From the NCBI RefSeq assembly GCF_019431355.1, contig NZ_CP080269.1:3686501-3750500 (forward strand): a stretch of 64,000 nucleotides of DNA, written 5' to 3'. Shown here piece by piece: positions 30,108 to 38,088 of the stretch (position 1 is its first letter; each line of letters begins with the position of its first letter). The position numbers and the translations under genes are program-made. The DNA comes from Paenibacillus sp. R14(2021) (GTDB lineage: Bacteria; Bacillota; Bacilli; Paenibacillales; Paenibacillaceae). The notes beneath the pieces are model-generated. The model was not told the DNA's origin. It made no database searches and was given only the letters and a program-made list of their open reading frames with translations.

Positions 30108-32477
30108 TCACTCCTGCTTCTCTTGGGCGGCGGCGATGAATTGGCCAATTTCCGCAATGAGCGATTTGTGGTTAAAGGAGCCTTTTTGAACGACGCTCTT
30201 AACAAAGCCGTGCAGCCTCAGCCGATCTTCCGAAGTGATTGACTTCGCCGTGATAACGACGATCGGTACATCCTTGTAGCTCTCCTGTTTGCGCAGCTCG
30301 GCGACGAATTGAAAGCCGTCCATCTCCGGCATCATGAGATCCAGCAGAATCATCGCAGGCACATCCTGGGCCATGCCCTCGAGGGCAATCCGGCCGTTCC
30401 CGGCCTGCATGACCGTGTAGCCTTCTTTCTGCAGCAGCTTGGTCATCAGCTCGCTCGTCGTAGCGTCGTCTTCGATAACAAGAATAGAACGGTCGCTGCG
30501 GTTCGAGACGTACTTGTCCAGCACATCGATCAACTGGTCCCGCTGCACCGGCTTCGTCAGAAACTCCGAAGCGCCCAGCGTAAAGGCAAGCTGCTTGTCA
30601 TTGGTCATCGACCAGATGACGACGGGAATATCGCGCAGCTCCGGGTCGTTCTTCAGTGCCGACAATACGCTCCACCCGTCCATTCCGGGCATTAGAATGT
30701 CCAGGCAGATCACCTTCGGGCGTAGCTTCTTCGACAGGCGGAGGCCCTCCTCGCCGCTCTCGGCAAAGGCCATCGTCCAGCCTTCTTTGGCGAAATACCG
30801 CCGCATGAGCTGCTGGTTGTAGGGCTCGTCGTCAATCAGAAGAATGCTGGCATGATTCATTTCTACCGCCTCGTATTCAACCGCCTGCGGCGAGATGGTC
30901 TCCGAGCTGGATGGCGACACAGGCAGCCAGCAGGTGAACGCACTTCCGGCCCCCATCTCGCTTTCGACCGATATGCTGCCGCCCATCAGGCTGCTAAAGC
31001 TCTGGCTGATGGCAAGTCCAAGACCGGTTCCGCCGTATTTGCGGGTGGTCGAGGAATCTGCCTGCGTAAACGGCTGGAACAGCTTCTCCACCTGTTCGGT
31101 CGTCATGCCGATTCCAGTATCCTTAATGCGGAAGGCATAGCCCTCTTGACTGGCGCGGGACTCGCGGAAGACGTCCAGGCTGATCGTGCCTTCCTTGGTG
31201 AACTTGCCCGCGTTGCTGATCAGATTGATCAGAATTTGCCGAAGCTTCGTCATATCCGTCGTAATCTCGCCTTGTACGGCGCTTGTCTCGAGGCGGTTGC
31301 CGTTGCTTACGATCAGCGGCTGGACGGTCGTAAGTACATCCTGCACCATTTCCTCCAGGTCGCAGGTTTCGTAGTACATCTCCATCTTGCCGGCTTCGAC
31401 TTTCGAAATATCCAGGATATCATTAATTAGTGCAAGCAGATGATTGCCGGCTTTGCTGATTTTGCCAAGATCCTCGACGAAGGTCACTTCCCCGAGGTCC
31501 TCCGCCTCTTCCTTGAGCATTTCGCTGTAGCCGATGATGGCGTTAAGCGGCGTACGCAGCTCGTGGCTCATGTTGGCCAGAAACTGGCTCTTGACCCGAT
31601 TGGCTTCGATCGCTTCGTCATGCGCCCTCTCCAGCTGTGCGGTGCGCTCCGTAACAAGCTCCTCGAGGTTATCGTTCAGCTGCCTTAATTCTAGGTTGAT
31701 CATGTAAATCTCATTGCTCTTCTCCTGAATCTCATTGTCTTTATACGAGAAGCGATTGGAGATGTAGATCCCAAGCAGCGACATGCCAAGCGTGAACAAG
31801 GTGCCGCCCGAGATGAAATACGCCAGCCATTTCTGCTCCAGCATTTGACCGGAGGCCATACCCATCTTGGTTCCCATATGAAAGCTGGCGGCCAGCATCC
31901 CCGTATAATGCATACCGACGACGGCGGCTCCCATAATTAAACCGCTTCCAATTTTCTTCCAGACGTCTCCTATGCCGCCTTCCTTACGGAAGTAGAACGA
32001 CAGCCAAAGCGCTGCGTTGGAGGCGGCAATCGCGATCACGATGGATAGCGCAAAATATAACGGATCATAGGTGATATCGACCTGCATCGCCGCCATCCCG
32101 ATATAATGCATCGCCGAGATACCGGCCGCGAGCAGAAACCCACCGGAGAGGAGCTGGCGAAGACCGAACCGGCTGCCGCCGACAATATGCAGCGCAGCGA
32201 ACGATGCGGCTATTGCCACCAGCACCGATATGAATACAAGCCATAGATTATAGGCGACTGGAACAGTGAACGACAGCGCCAGCATTCCGACAAAATGCAT
32301 CGACCAAATGCCCATGCCCATGGCAACCGCGCCGAACAAGAGCCACAGCCAGCGATTCCTTCCCCTGGAGGTGCTGATTCTCCCCGCCAAATCGAGAACG
32401 GTATAGGAGGCGACGACGGCTACAAGATAAGAGAAAATTACCAATACGGAATCGTACGAACCGTGCATGTGGTCCAA
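30108..32477 (-). CDS. MHYT-domain hybrid sensor histidine kinase with two receivers
   Basis: A 789-residue membrane sensor. The N-terminal seven-helix MHYT domain has its three motifs MHFVGM (60-65), MHYIGM (123-128) and MHYTGM (189-194), proposed to bind copper and sense O2, CO or NO. Then come a coiled coil (about 245-295), the HisKA H-box FLANMSHELRTPLNAIIGYS with H305, an ATPase domain with KYGGTGLGLAIS, and two receiver domains (about 545-660 and 668-785). The start is TTG 32477, with GAGGG 7 nt upstream. It heads a signalling cluster that ends in an HD-GYP phosphodiesterase. Confidence 0.93.
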   Translation of the reverse strand: MDHMHGSYDSVLVIFSYLVAVVASYTVLDLAGRISTSRGRNRWLWLLFGAVAMGMGIWSMHFVGMLALSFTVPVAYNLWLVFISVLVAIAASFAALHIVGGSRFGLRQLLSGGFLLAAGISAMHYIGMAAMQVDITYDPLYFALSIVIAIAASNAALWLSFYFRKEGGIGDVWKKIGSGLIMGAAVVGMHYTGMLAASFHMGTKMGMASGQMLEQKWLAYFISGGTLFTLGMSLLGIYISNRFSYKDNEIQEKSNEIYMINLELRQLNDNLEELVTERTAQLERAHDEAIEANRVKSQFLANMSHELRTPLNAIIGYSEMLKEEAEDLGEVTFVEDLGKISKAGNHLLALINDILDISKVEAGKMEMYYETCDLEEMVQDVLTTVQPLIVSNGNRLETSAVQGEITTDMTKLRQILINLISNAGKFTKEGTISLDVFRESRASQEGYAFRIKDTGIGMTTEQVEKLFQPFTQADSSTTRKYGGTGLGLAISQSFSSLMGGSISVESEMGAGSAFTCWLPVSPSSSETISPQAVEYEAVEMNHASILLIDDEPYNQQLMRRYFAKEGWTMAFAESGEEGLRLSKKLRPKVICLDILMPGMDGWSVLSALKNDPELRDIPVVIWSMTNDKQLAFTLGASEFLTKPVQRDQLIDVLDKYVSNRSDRSILVIEDDATTSELMTKLLQKEGYTVMQAGNGRIALEGMAQDVPAMILLDLMMPEMDGFQFVAELRKQESYKDVPIVVITAKSITSEDRLRLHGFVKSVVQKGSFNHKSLIAEIGQFIAAAQEKQE

Positions 32478-32574
32478 TTCATATCCCTCATTTATGTTGA
32501 TAGTGTCTTAAATTTACCACAATAAGGTTGATAATTATATCGAGATTTGTCGAAAATGATCTGATTTTCGGACA

Positions 32575-32616
32575 GAAAAAAACTGCCTGCACCGTCGTCA
32601 GACGGATGCAGGCAGT
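32575..32616 (-). terminator. Terminator of the rpiB-ywlG-glyA transcript
   Basis: Perfect 10-bp arms ACTGCCTGCA (32582-32591) and TGCAGGCAGT (32607-32616), followed on the minus strand by seven T. It lies 23 nt past the glyA stop. Confidence 0.93.
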
Positions 32617-32638
32617 TTGATGAACGGGGAACCGATGA

Positions 32639-33886
32639 TTAATACGTCATGCCCGGATACAGCGGATACTGTGATACGAGATCGCTGACCATGCCGCGCG
32701 CTTTCTCAAGCACCGCTTCGTCCTTCGGATTCTTAAGCGTCATGGCGATAACTTCCGCAATGGTCGCCATCGCTTCCACGCCCAAGCCGCGCGAAGTCGC
32801 CGCAGGCGTACCGATGCGGATACCGCTTGTAATGAACGGGCTTGTTGGGTCAAACGGAATCGCGTTCTTGTTGACCGTGATTTGAACGGAATCCAGCACA
32901 TGCTCCGCGTCTTTGCCTGTGATGTTCAGGTTGCGAAGATCGATCAGCATGAGATGGTTGTCCGTGCCGCCGGAGACGATGTTGATGCCTTTGGCAATCA
33001 GGGCGTCAGCAAGCGCTTTGGCGTTGTCCACGACGTTCTTGCCGTATGTTTTGAAAGAAGGCTGCAGCGCTTCGCCGAATGCAACGGCTTTGGCCGCGAT
33101 GATGTGCATTAACGGACCGCCTTGGGAGCCCGGGAATACGGCTTTGTCGATCGCCGCTGCCCATGCTTTGCGGCACAGGATCATACCGCCGCGAGGTCCG
33201 CGAAGCGTCTTGTGCGTTGTCGTCGTAACGAAGTGCGCGTGAGGCACTGGGCTTGGGTGAAGACCTGCAGCAACCAAACCTGCGATATGCGCCATATCGA
33301 CGAAGAACAGCGCGCCTACGTCGTCAGCGATTTTACCGAGCGCTTCGAAATCGATGATGCGCGGGTAAGCCGACGCGCCTGCGACGATCATGCGCGGACG
33401 GTGTTTGAACGCCAGCTTGCGCACTTCTTCATAATCGATCGTGAACGTGTTTTCGTTTACGCCGTAAGAAACGAAGTTATATAGAATACCGGAAGCGTTA
33501 ACCGGGCTGCCGTGCGTCAAGTGACCGCCGTGCGCGAGGTTCATGCCCAGAACGGTATCGCCAGGGTTCAATGCTGCCAAGTATACAGCCATGTTCGCTT
33601 GTGCACCGGAGTGGGGCTGAACGTTCGCGTGCTCGGCACCGAATAGTTCTTTCGCACGATTGCGCGCGATATCTTCAGCGATGTCGACATGCTCGCAGCC
33701 GCCATAGTAACGTTTGCCCGGGTAGCCTTCCGCGTATTTGTTCGTCAGTACCGAACCCATTGCTTCAAGTACAGCCTCGGATACGATGTTCTCGGATGCA
33801 ATCAGCTCGATGTTGTCGCGTTGGCGCTGCAGCTCAAGGCCAAGTGCTTTCAAGATTTCCGGATCTTGCTTACGTAGGTTTTCCAT
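32639..33886 (-). CDS. glyA: Serine hydroxymethyltransferase
   Basis: A 415-residue PLP enzyme converting serine and tetrahydrofolate to glycine and 5,10-methylene-THF. The PLP lysine lies in [19 protein letters not shown], with [26 protein letters not shown] and [14 protein letters not shown] also present. It is the third gene after rpiB and ywlG, on a transcript that starts with a ZTP-type riboswitch; sensing ZTP, a signal of 10-formyl-THF shortage, makes sense for this one-carbon gene. Confidence 0.98.
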   Translation of the reverse strand: MENLRKQDPEILKALGLELQRQRDNIELIASENIVSEAVLEAMGSVLTNKYAEGYPGKRYYGGCEHVDIAEDIARNRAKELFGAEHANVQPHSGAQANMAVYLAALNPGDTVLGMNLAHGGHLTHGSPVNASGILYNFVSYGVNENTFTIDYEEVRKLAFKHRPRMIVAGASAYPRIIDFEALGKIADDVGALFFVDMAHIAGLVAAGLHPSPVPHAHFVTTTTHKTLRGPRGGMILCRKAWAAAIDKAVFPGSQGGPLMHIIAAKAVAFGEALQPSFKTYGKNVVDNAKALADALIAKGINIVSGGTDNHLMLIDLRNLNITGKDAEHVLDSVQITVNKNAIPFDPTSPFITSGIRIGTPAATSRGLGVEAMATIAEVIAMTLKNPKDEAVLEKARGMVSDLVSQYPLYPGMTY

Positions 33887-33924
33887 GTTCGTATATCCTC
33901 CTTAAAATAATTAACGTAGTGGAT

Positions 33925-34506
33925 TTAATCGCAGGAGCCTGTGACGGCTTCTTGCTCCGTTTGTCGCGCGTAAACCGCACGTTCTCCGCCGATCAGCTTA
34001 GGACGGGCGTACGCCATCGTCAGATGCGCCTCGCCGATGGAACGAATGGAAGGACGGACCGGAACGGCCACGCGCTTCAAATGCATACCGATAAACGTGT
34101 CGCCGATGTCAATTCCCGCATGCGCCTGTACCGTCTCAGTCAGGCATGCGTCCTGCAAATGATTGAATGCGTAAGCTGCCATCGAGCCGCCCGCCCTGCG
34201 CACGGGAACAGCGGAGACAAGCTCCAGCCCGTAACGCTCCGCGGCATCCCTTTCCATGACGAGTGCCCGGTTCAAATGCTCGCAGCACTGAAATACGGGG
34301 TAGAACGCAAGTTCGCGCCGCACGGCTTCAACGCCGGCATAAATCGCTTCCGCCGTCTCCATCGTGCCGGAGGTCCCAATTCTCTGCCCCAGCACTTCGC
34401 TCGTCGATACGCCGATGACCAGCAGCTGACCCGCGCGGAGGCCCGAGACGTCCGCGAGCTCGCGGACCACGGTCTCCACATCGCGGGACAGCCGCGACAA
34501 TTCCAT
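33925..34506 (-). CDS. ywlG: UPF0340 (YwlG, TIGR01440) family protein
   Basis: A 193-residue soluble protein of unknown function, conserved next to rpiB and glyA in Bacillales. The family pattern is seen in VIGVSTSEVLGQRIGTSGT and FQCCEHLNRALVMERDAA. I choose ATG 34506, which has GAGGAG 5 nt upstream; GTG 34527 is an in-frame alternative. It lies 36 nt after rpiB. No catalytic residues can be named. Confidence 0.9.
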   Translation of the reverse strand: MELSRLSRDVETVVRELADVSGLRAGQLLVIGVSTSEVLGQRIGTSGTMETAEAIYAGVEAVRRELAFYPVFQCCEHLNRALVMERDAAERYGLELVSAVPVRRAGGSMAAYAFNHLQDACLTETVQAHAGIDIGDTFIGMHLKRVAVPVRPSIRSIGEAHLTMAYARPKLIGGERAVYARQTEQEAVTGSCD

Positions 34507-34542
34507 TGCCGCTCCTCTATCGCTCACTTGTGGATCCGCTCC

Positions 34543-35010
34543 TTATTCCGTTTTAGACGCATGCGCGTACTTGTCCTCGATCGCCTTCACTTTGTTCAGG
34601 CGGCCCACATGGCGCTCGCTGTTCGAGAACGGCGTTTCGAGCCAGATGCGGATGATCTCCTGCGCAACGCCTGGCCCGATCACGCGCTCGCCCATCGCGA
34701 GCACGTTCGTGTCGTTATGCTCCCGCGTCGCCTGCGCCGAGAACAGATCGTGAACGAGCGCGCAGCGGATGCCGGCGACCTTGTTTGCCGCAATCGACAT
34801 CCCGATGCCGGTGCCGCAAATCAGGATGCCGCGGTCGGCCTCTCCCTTCACAACATGATCGCATACCGGCATCGCGTAATCCGGATAGTCGACCGACACA
34901 TTGCAATCGCAGCCGAGATCAATGATCTCATGGCCGAGCGACTGTATATAAGGCACCACGATTTCCTTGAGGCTGTAGCCTCCGTGGTCTGCTCCGATGG
35001 CGATTTTCAT
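34543..35010 (-). CDS. rpiB: Ribose-5-phosphate isomerase B
   Basis: A 155-residue RpiB/LacAB-type isomerase interconverting ribose-5-phosphate and ribulose-5-phosphate. The start MKIAIGADHGGYSLKE and the active-site CGTGIGMSIAANKV and EHNDTNVLAMG are visible. GGGAGG is 10 nt upstream of ATG 35010; a further in-frame ATG at 35028 would put that site inside the gene. It is the first gene after the riboswitch terminator, and ribose-5-phosphate links to PRPP and purine synthesis. Confidence 0.95.
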   Translation of the reverse strand: MKIAIGADHGGYSLKEIVVPYIQSLGHEIIDLGCDCNVSVDYPDYAMPVCDHVVKGEADRGILICGTGIGMSIAANKVAGIRCALVHDLFSAQATREHNDTNVLAMGERVIGPGVAQEIIRIWLETPFSNSERHVGRLNKVKAIEDKYAHASKTE

Positions 35011-35099
35011 ATTCCATATACCTCCCAATGAGACCGCACGCTGGCGGAAAATGTCGAATCACAATGGTTTTAGTATACCTGATTTCGCCGTAAAAGACG

Positions 35100-35210
35100 A
35101 AAAAAGAGCAAGCATGCTTACGCACGCTGCTCTTTGCCCAGGCGACCGGCCGTATGATCCGATGCTCCACCGTGGTTGGACCCACTTTCGTCGCCAGTTA
35201 CATCGGAAAC
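35100..35210 (-). promoter_or_regulatory. ZTP (pfl) riboswitch with intrinsic terminator upstream of rpiB-ywlG-glyA
   Basis: Read on the minus strand, CCGATG (35201-35206) pairs with CATCGG (35159-35164). It encloses ACTGGCG and a GTGG/CCAC hairpin followed by GGTGGAGC. Downstream is GGTCGCCTGGGCA (35135-35147). The invariant ACTGGCG and the GCCTGGGCA element are the hallmarks of the pfl RNA that binds ZTP/ZMP. Immediately after it, an AAGAGCA/TGCTCTT hairpin (35104-35135) ends in TTTTTT, the usual expression platform. ZTP, which builds up when 10-formyl-THF is short, should favour read-through into glyA. The call is by eye, without a covariance search. Confidence 0.88.
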
Positions 35211-35227
35211 CGTCTTTAGTTGCTTTT

Positions 35228-35256
35228 ATCATAACGGATCGCGGCGGCAAAATCAA
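35228..35256 (-). promoter_or_regulatory. Sigma-A promoter of the riboswitch transcript
   Basis: TTGATT (35251-35256) and TATGAT (35228-35233) are separated by 17 nt on the minus strand. Transcription would start about 15 nt before the aptamer stem, as expected. Confidence 0.75.
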
Positions 35257-35285
35257 TCCAAAACCGCGATTCCCGCATGCCCTTT

Positions 35286-35861
35286 TCAACGCTGCAAACG
35301 ATCAAGCAGCTTGATCAGCGCCTTCTCGATTTCGTCCGCGCTTTGCTCGTAGACATGCAGCGGCCCTCCGAACGGATCCGCGATATCGAAGCTCGGAATA
35401 CCGCCCTCCAGCTCTAACAGCCTTGCGCGTTCCGCGCTCGTCAGCTGGCCGCCGAGCGCCTGCTTCATCTGCCAATCCGTATAGAGGCTCTCGAGCTCCG
35501 CGATCTGCTGCAGAAGCTCTTCGTCGCGGTTGACGAACTCCAGCAGCGTGTAGGTCTTATCCACCGCGCCCGGAAATCGCTGCAGCAGATTGCGTTTATG
35601 GCCTGCCGTCATCGTCAGGATCAAATCCGCCCAGGTAACGGAGCCATTCTCAAGCGCAGTGGAACCATTGTTATGTTTAATGTCCCGGCGAAGCAGCGCC
35701 GTCTGCGCGTGCGCCGATACAGGAAGACCGTCGACCGTGGAAACGCCCGCGGAACGAACCTCCAGCGCCAAGCCGCGTTTCTGCGCAAGCGACCGAAGCA
35801 TGGCCTCCGCCATCGGAGAACGGCACGTATTGCCGGTACAGACGAATAAGATTCGTTTCAT
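35286..35861 (-). CDS. ywlE: Protein-arginine phosphatase (low-molecular-weight phosphatase family)
   Basis: A 191-residue cytosolic phosphatase. The P-loop CTGNTCRS holds nucleophile C8, R14 and T12, the threonine that in YwlE proteins selects phospho-arginine; the general acid is D162 in DIADPFGG. It counteracts the McsB arginine kinase in stress responses. It is about 40 residues longer than B. subtilis YwlE because of a helical insertion around residues 112-155, just before the general-acid loop. It follows mntP by 27 nt. Confidence 0.9.
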   Translation of the reverse strand: MKRILFVCTGNTCRSPMAEAMLRSLAQKRGLALEVRSAGVSTVDGLPVSAHAQTALLRRDIKHNNGSTALENGSVTWADLILTMTAGHKRNLLQRFPGAVDKTYTLLEFVNRDEELLQQIAELESLYTDWQMKQALGGQLTSAERARLLELEGGIPSFDIADPFGGPLHVYEQSADEIEKALIKLLDRLQR

Positions 35862-35888
35862 GCGTGATTCCCTCCTCTAGCTTGGCTG

Positions 35889-36449
35889 TCAAAATAAGAT
35901 TAAAAGACCGAAGGTGAGCAGAATGACGCCCCCGACCGCCTCGCCATACTCGCCGAGGCTGGAACGGACGCGGCGGCCGATCAACAGTCCTATGATAGAC
36001 ATGAGGCCGCCGGCAAAGCCGAACAAGAGCACGGCCAGCAGCATATCGACGGCGAACATCCCAAGCGAGATGCCGACCGAGAACGAATCAATACTGACGC
36101 TGAGCGCGAAGATCAGCATCCCCCACGAGCTGCGGTGATTGATGGACTGGGCGGCTTCCCCGCGAAGCGAGCTGTAGATCATATGGCCGCCGAGCAGAAG
36201 CAATAAGCCTCCAGCCGCCGAGGTTGCCACGCTCCCGAGCAGGGCCCCGACGTAGTTACCCATAAAGATGCCCATCAGCGGCATAATGATGTGAAAAATT
36301 GCAATAATGGCGCTCAGCTTGAGAATTTCCAGCATCCGTATGCCTTTGAGCCCGATACCCACGCCAAGGGAAAAAGCATCCATGCCGAGCGCTACCGCGA
36401 TAATGATCAGCGTAAGCAGCTGCCCGGTATCCATGCCCGCCTCCAACAT
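35889..36449 (-). CDS. mntP: Manganese efflux pump MntP
   Basis: A 186-residue, six-helix exporter. Two internal repeats carry the metal motifs ALGMDAFSLGVG and SVSIDSFSVGISLG. AAGGAG lies 8 nt upstream of ATG 36449; a second ATG 15 nt later also has a good site, so the start is uncertain by five residues. It is followed closely by ywlE. The 224-nt gap to ywlC holds only a G+C-rich inverted repeat near 36640-36672 without a T-run. No yybP-ykoY-like element was recognised. Confidence 0.9.
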   Translation of the reverse strand: MLEAGMDTGQLLTLIIIAVALGMDAFSLGVGIGLKGIRMLEILKLSAIIAIFHIIMPLMGIFMGNYVGALLGSVATSAAGGLLLLLGGHMIYSSLRGEAAQSINHRSSWGMLIFALSVSIDSFSVGISLGMFAVDMLLAVLLFGFAGGLMSIIGLLIGRRVRSSLGEYGEAVGGVILLTFGLLILF

Positions 36450-36673
36450 TCCACTCACTCCTTGTCCGCTATCTCCTCCAAGCATATGCGGACAAGATTG
36501 GAAAGATGACCCAGAGGCGGGACAAGGCGGCTGGGCTGGGAGACGCCGAAGTGCGAGGGAATGGCCCCCCCCGGCGGTTTGCGCTCAGGGCAGCATTGCA
36601 GGCACGCGATTGCGGCGCATCAGCCTGAGCCTCGGATGCGCGGGCGGCCCAGGCGGGCGAGGTCTGCCGCCCG

Positions 36674-37774
36674 CTAGACCTCGATGACCGCGTGGCCGGC
36701 GGCTTTGGCCAAGCGGTTCATCAGCGCGTGCCCGATGCCTTGCTCGGGGCACGTCTCGGCCCAGATGCGCTGAATGCCCTGCGCATCGAACTCGCGCAGC
36801 GAGGCGTATAAGCCGTGCGCGACGGAATCAAGCCGCGCGAGGCTGCCGACGACGAGCACGCAGTCGGCGTCGTACCGAGCGGCATGCTCGGCGAAGGCGA
36901 GCACGCCCGTGCGCTCGCCGTTCTTGCGCGCCTCGCGGACCTGCGCCCCGATCCAGGCGGAGACCGCTTCGGCGTCGCCTTTGACCAGCTGCATGAGCCC
37001 TTGCGGCGCGTAATGCGCGTATTTCATGCCGGGCGAGCGGGGCGCTTGCGCGTCTGCCGCGTTCGAGCTGCTCTCCGGCGCGGCAACCGCGTCGTAGACG
37101 ACCTCAGCGCCTGCTTCCCGCAGGGCTTCAGCGGTGACCCCGCCCGGACGCAGCATGCGAACCGTTCCGCCGTCCACGATCTCGACGACGGTGGATTCCA
37201 AGCCGACACCCGCTGCCCCGCCGTCGACGATGCCGTCGATGCGGCCGTCCAGATCGTCGCGTACATGCGAAGCCAGCGTTGGGCTCGGGCGGCCCGAACG
37301 GTTCGCGCTCGGCGCGGCGAGCGGGCAGCCCGACGCCGCAATCAGCGCAAGCGCGACGGGATGCGCGGGCATCCGCACCGCAACGGTGTCCAGCCCGGCG
37401 GTCACACGCGGCGATACCGCCCCGGGCTTCACCGGCAGCACGAACGTGAGCGGCCCCGGCCAGAAGCGGTCCATGAGCCGTCCGGCCAGCTGCGCGGCAG
37501 CTTCGGTTGCGAGCGGCTCCGTCAATTCCGCGAGCTGCGCACGGTCCGCGATATGAACGATAAGCGGATTGTCGGACGGCCTGCCCTTAGCCTCGAAAAT
37601 CCGTTCCACCGCTTCCGTGCGCCGCGCGTCTGCTCCCAGACCGTACACGGTTTCCGTCGGAAAGGCTACGGTTCCGCCAGACTTAAGCCGTTCCGCTGCG
37701 GGCTTCAACTGCTCGCGATCCGGCGAATGGCTGTCTACATGCCAATTGGTTGTGTTTCGTACAGGTATCTTCAT
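36674..37774 (-). CDS. ywlC: L-threonylcarbamoyladenylate synthase (Sua5/YwlC)
   Basis: A 366-residue enzyme making threonylcarbamoyl-AMP for the t6A tRNA modification. The YrdC-type catalytic half (about 15-205) shows GGTVAFPTETVYGLGADA, KGRPSDNPLIVHI, FWPGPLTFVL and PLAAPSANRSGRPSPT; a Sua5 C-terminal domain (about 240-366) follows, with SPGMKYAHYAP at the junction. ATG 37774 is preferred; the upstream in-frame ATG lacks a ribosome site. It is essential in most bacteria. Confidence 0.95.
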   Translation of the reverse strand: MKIPVRNTTNWHVDSHSPDREQLKPAAERLKSGGTVAFPTETVYGLGADARRTEAVERIFEAKGRPSDNPLIVHIADRAQLAELTEPLATEAAAQLAGRLMDRFWPGPLTFVLPVKPGAVSPRVTAGLDTVAVRMPAHPVALALIAASGCPLAAPSANRSGRPSPTLASHVRDDLDGRIDGIVDGGAAGVGLESTVVEIVDGGTVRMLRPGGVTAEALREAGAEVVYDAVAAPESSSNAADAQAPRSPGMKYAHYAPQGLMQLVKGDAEAVSAWIGAQVREARKNGERTGVLAFAEHAARYDADCVLVVGSLARLDSVAHGLYASLREFDAQGIQRIWAETCPEQGIGHALMNRLAKAAGHAVIEV

Positions 37775-37831
37775 CGCTTCACTTCTCTGCTTCCCCGGCT
37801 TCTGCAAAAATTTGCGTCGTTTTTAATTTCT

Positions 37832-37837
37832 ATTATA
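37832..37837 (-). promoter_or_regulatory. Candidate -10 box upstream of ywlC
   Basis: A perfect TATAAT occurs on the minus strand 58 nt upstream of the ywlC start. The -35 region is weak. The rest of the 314-nt gap to the plus-strand exporter shows no gene. Confidence 0.45.
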
Positions 37838-38028
37838 GCATACGCCATCCAGCATGAAACGAAGCCGCAGCCGCCTATCCTTGCAGCAAACGCCGATTGC
37901 GCGGCATCGCCAGCAATTCCACGAAAAACCAAGCTCTGCCCCCGTGTATGCGGTTAAATTGAGCCCAGCGGCCCGCTGTCACGATTCGCTTGCATTGACG
38001 GCGGGAGGCCGCAGCAGTATGATTTCAT

Positions 38029-38060
38029 TTGTCCCTTTTTATTATGTCAATATAGACATA
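38029..38060 (+). promoter_or_regulatory. Promoter and inverted repeat upstream of the MFS exporter
   Basis: TTGTCC (38029-38034) is 16 nt from TATAGA (38051-38056). The perfect inverted repeat TATGTC-N6-GACATA (38043-38060) overlaps the -10 box, as an operator of a TetR- or MarR-like repressor would. No regulator gene is adjacent, so it would act in trans. Confidence 0.55.
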
Positions 38061-38088
38061 TAGTAAATTTGAACGGAGGCTTACTTCT

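Noticed and set aside
33571..35031. A 486-residue open frame opposite glyA, ywlG and rpiB
   Set aside because: It spans three well-supported genes and their gaps in antisense and shows no protein-like features.
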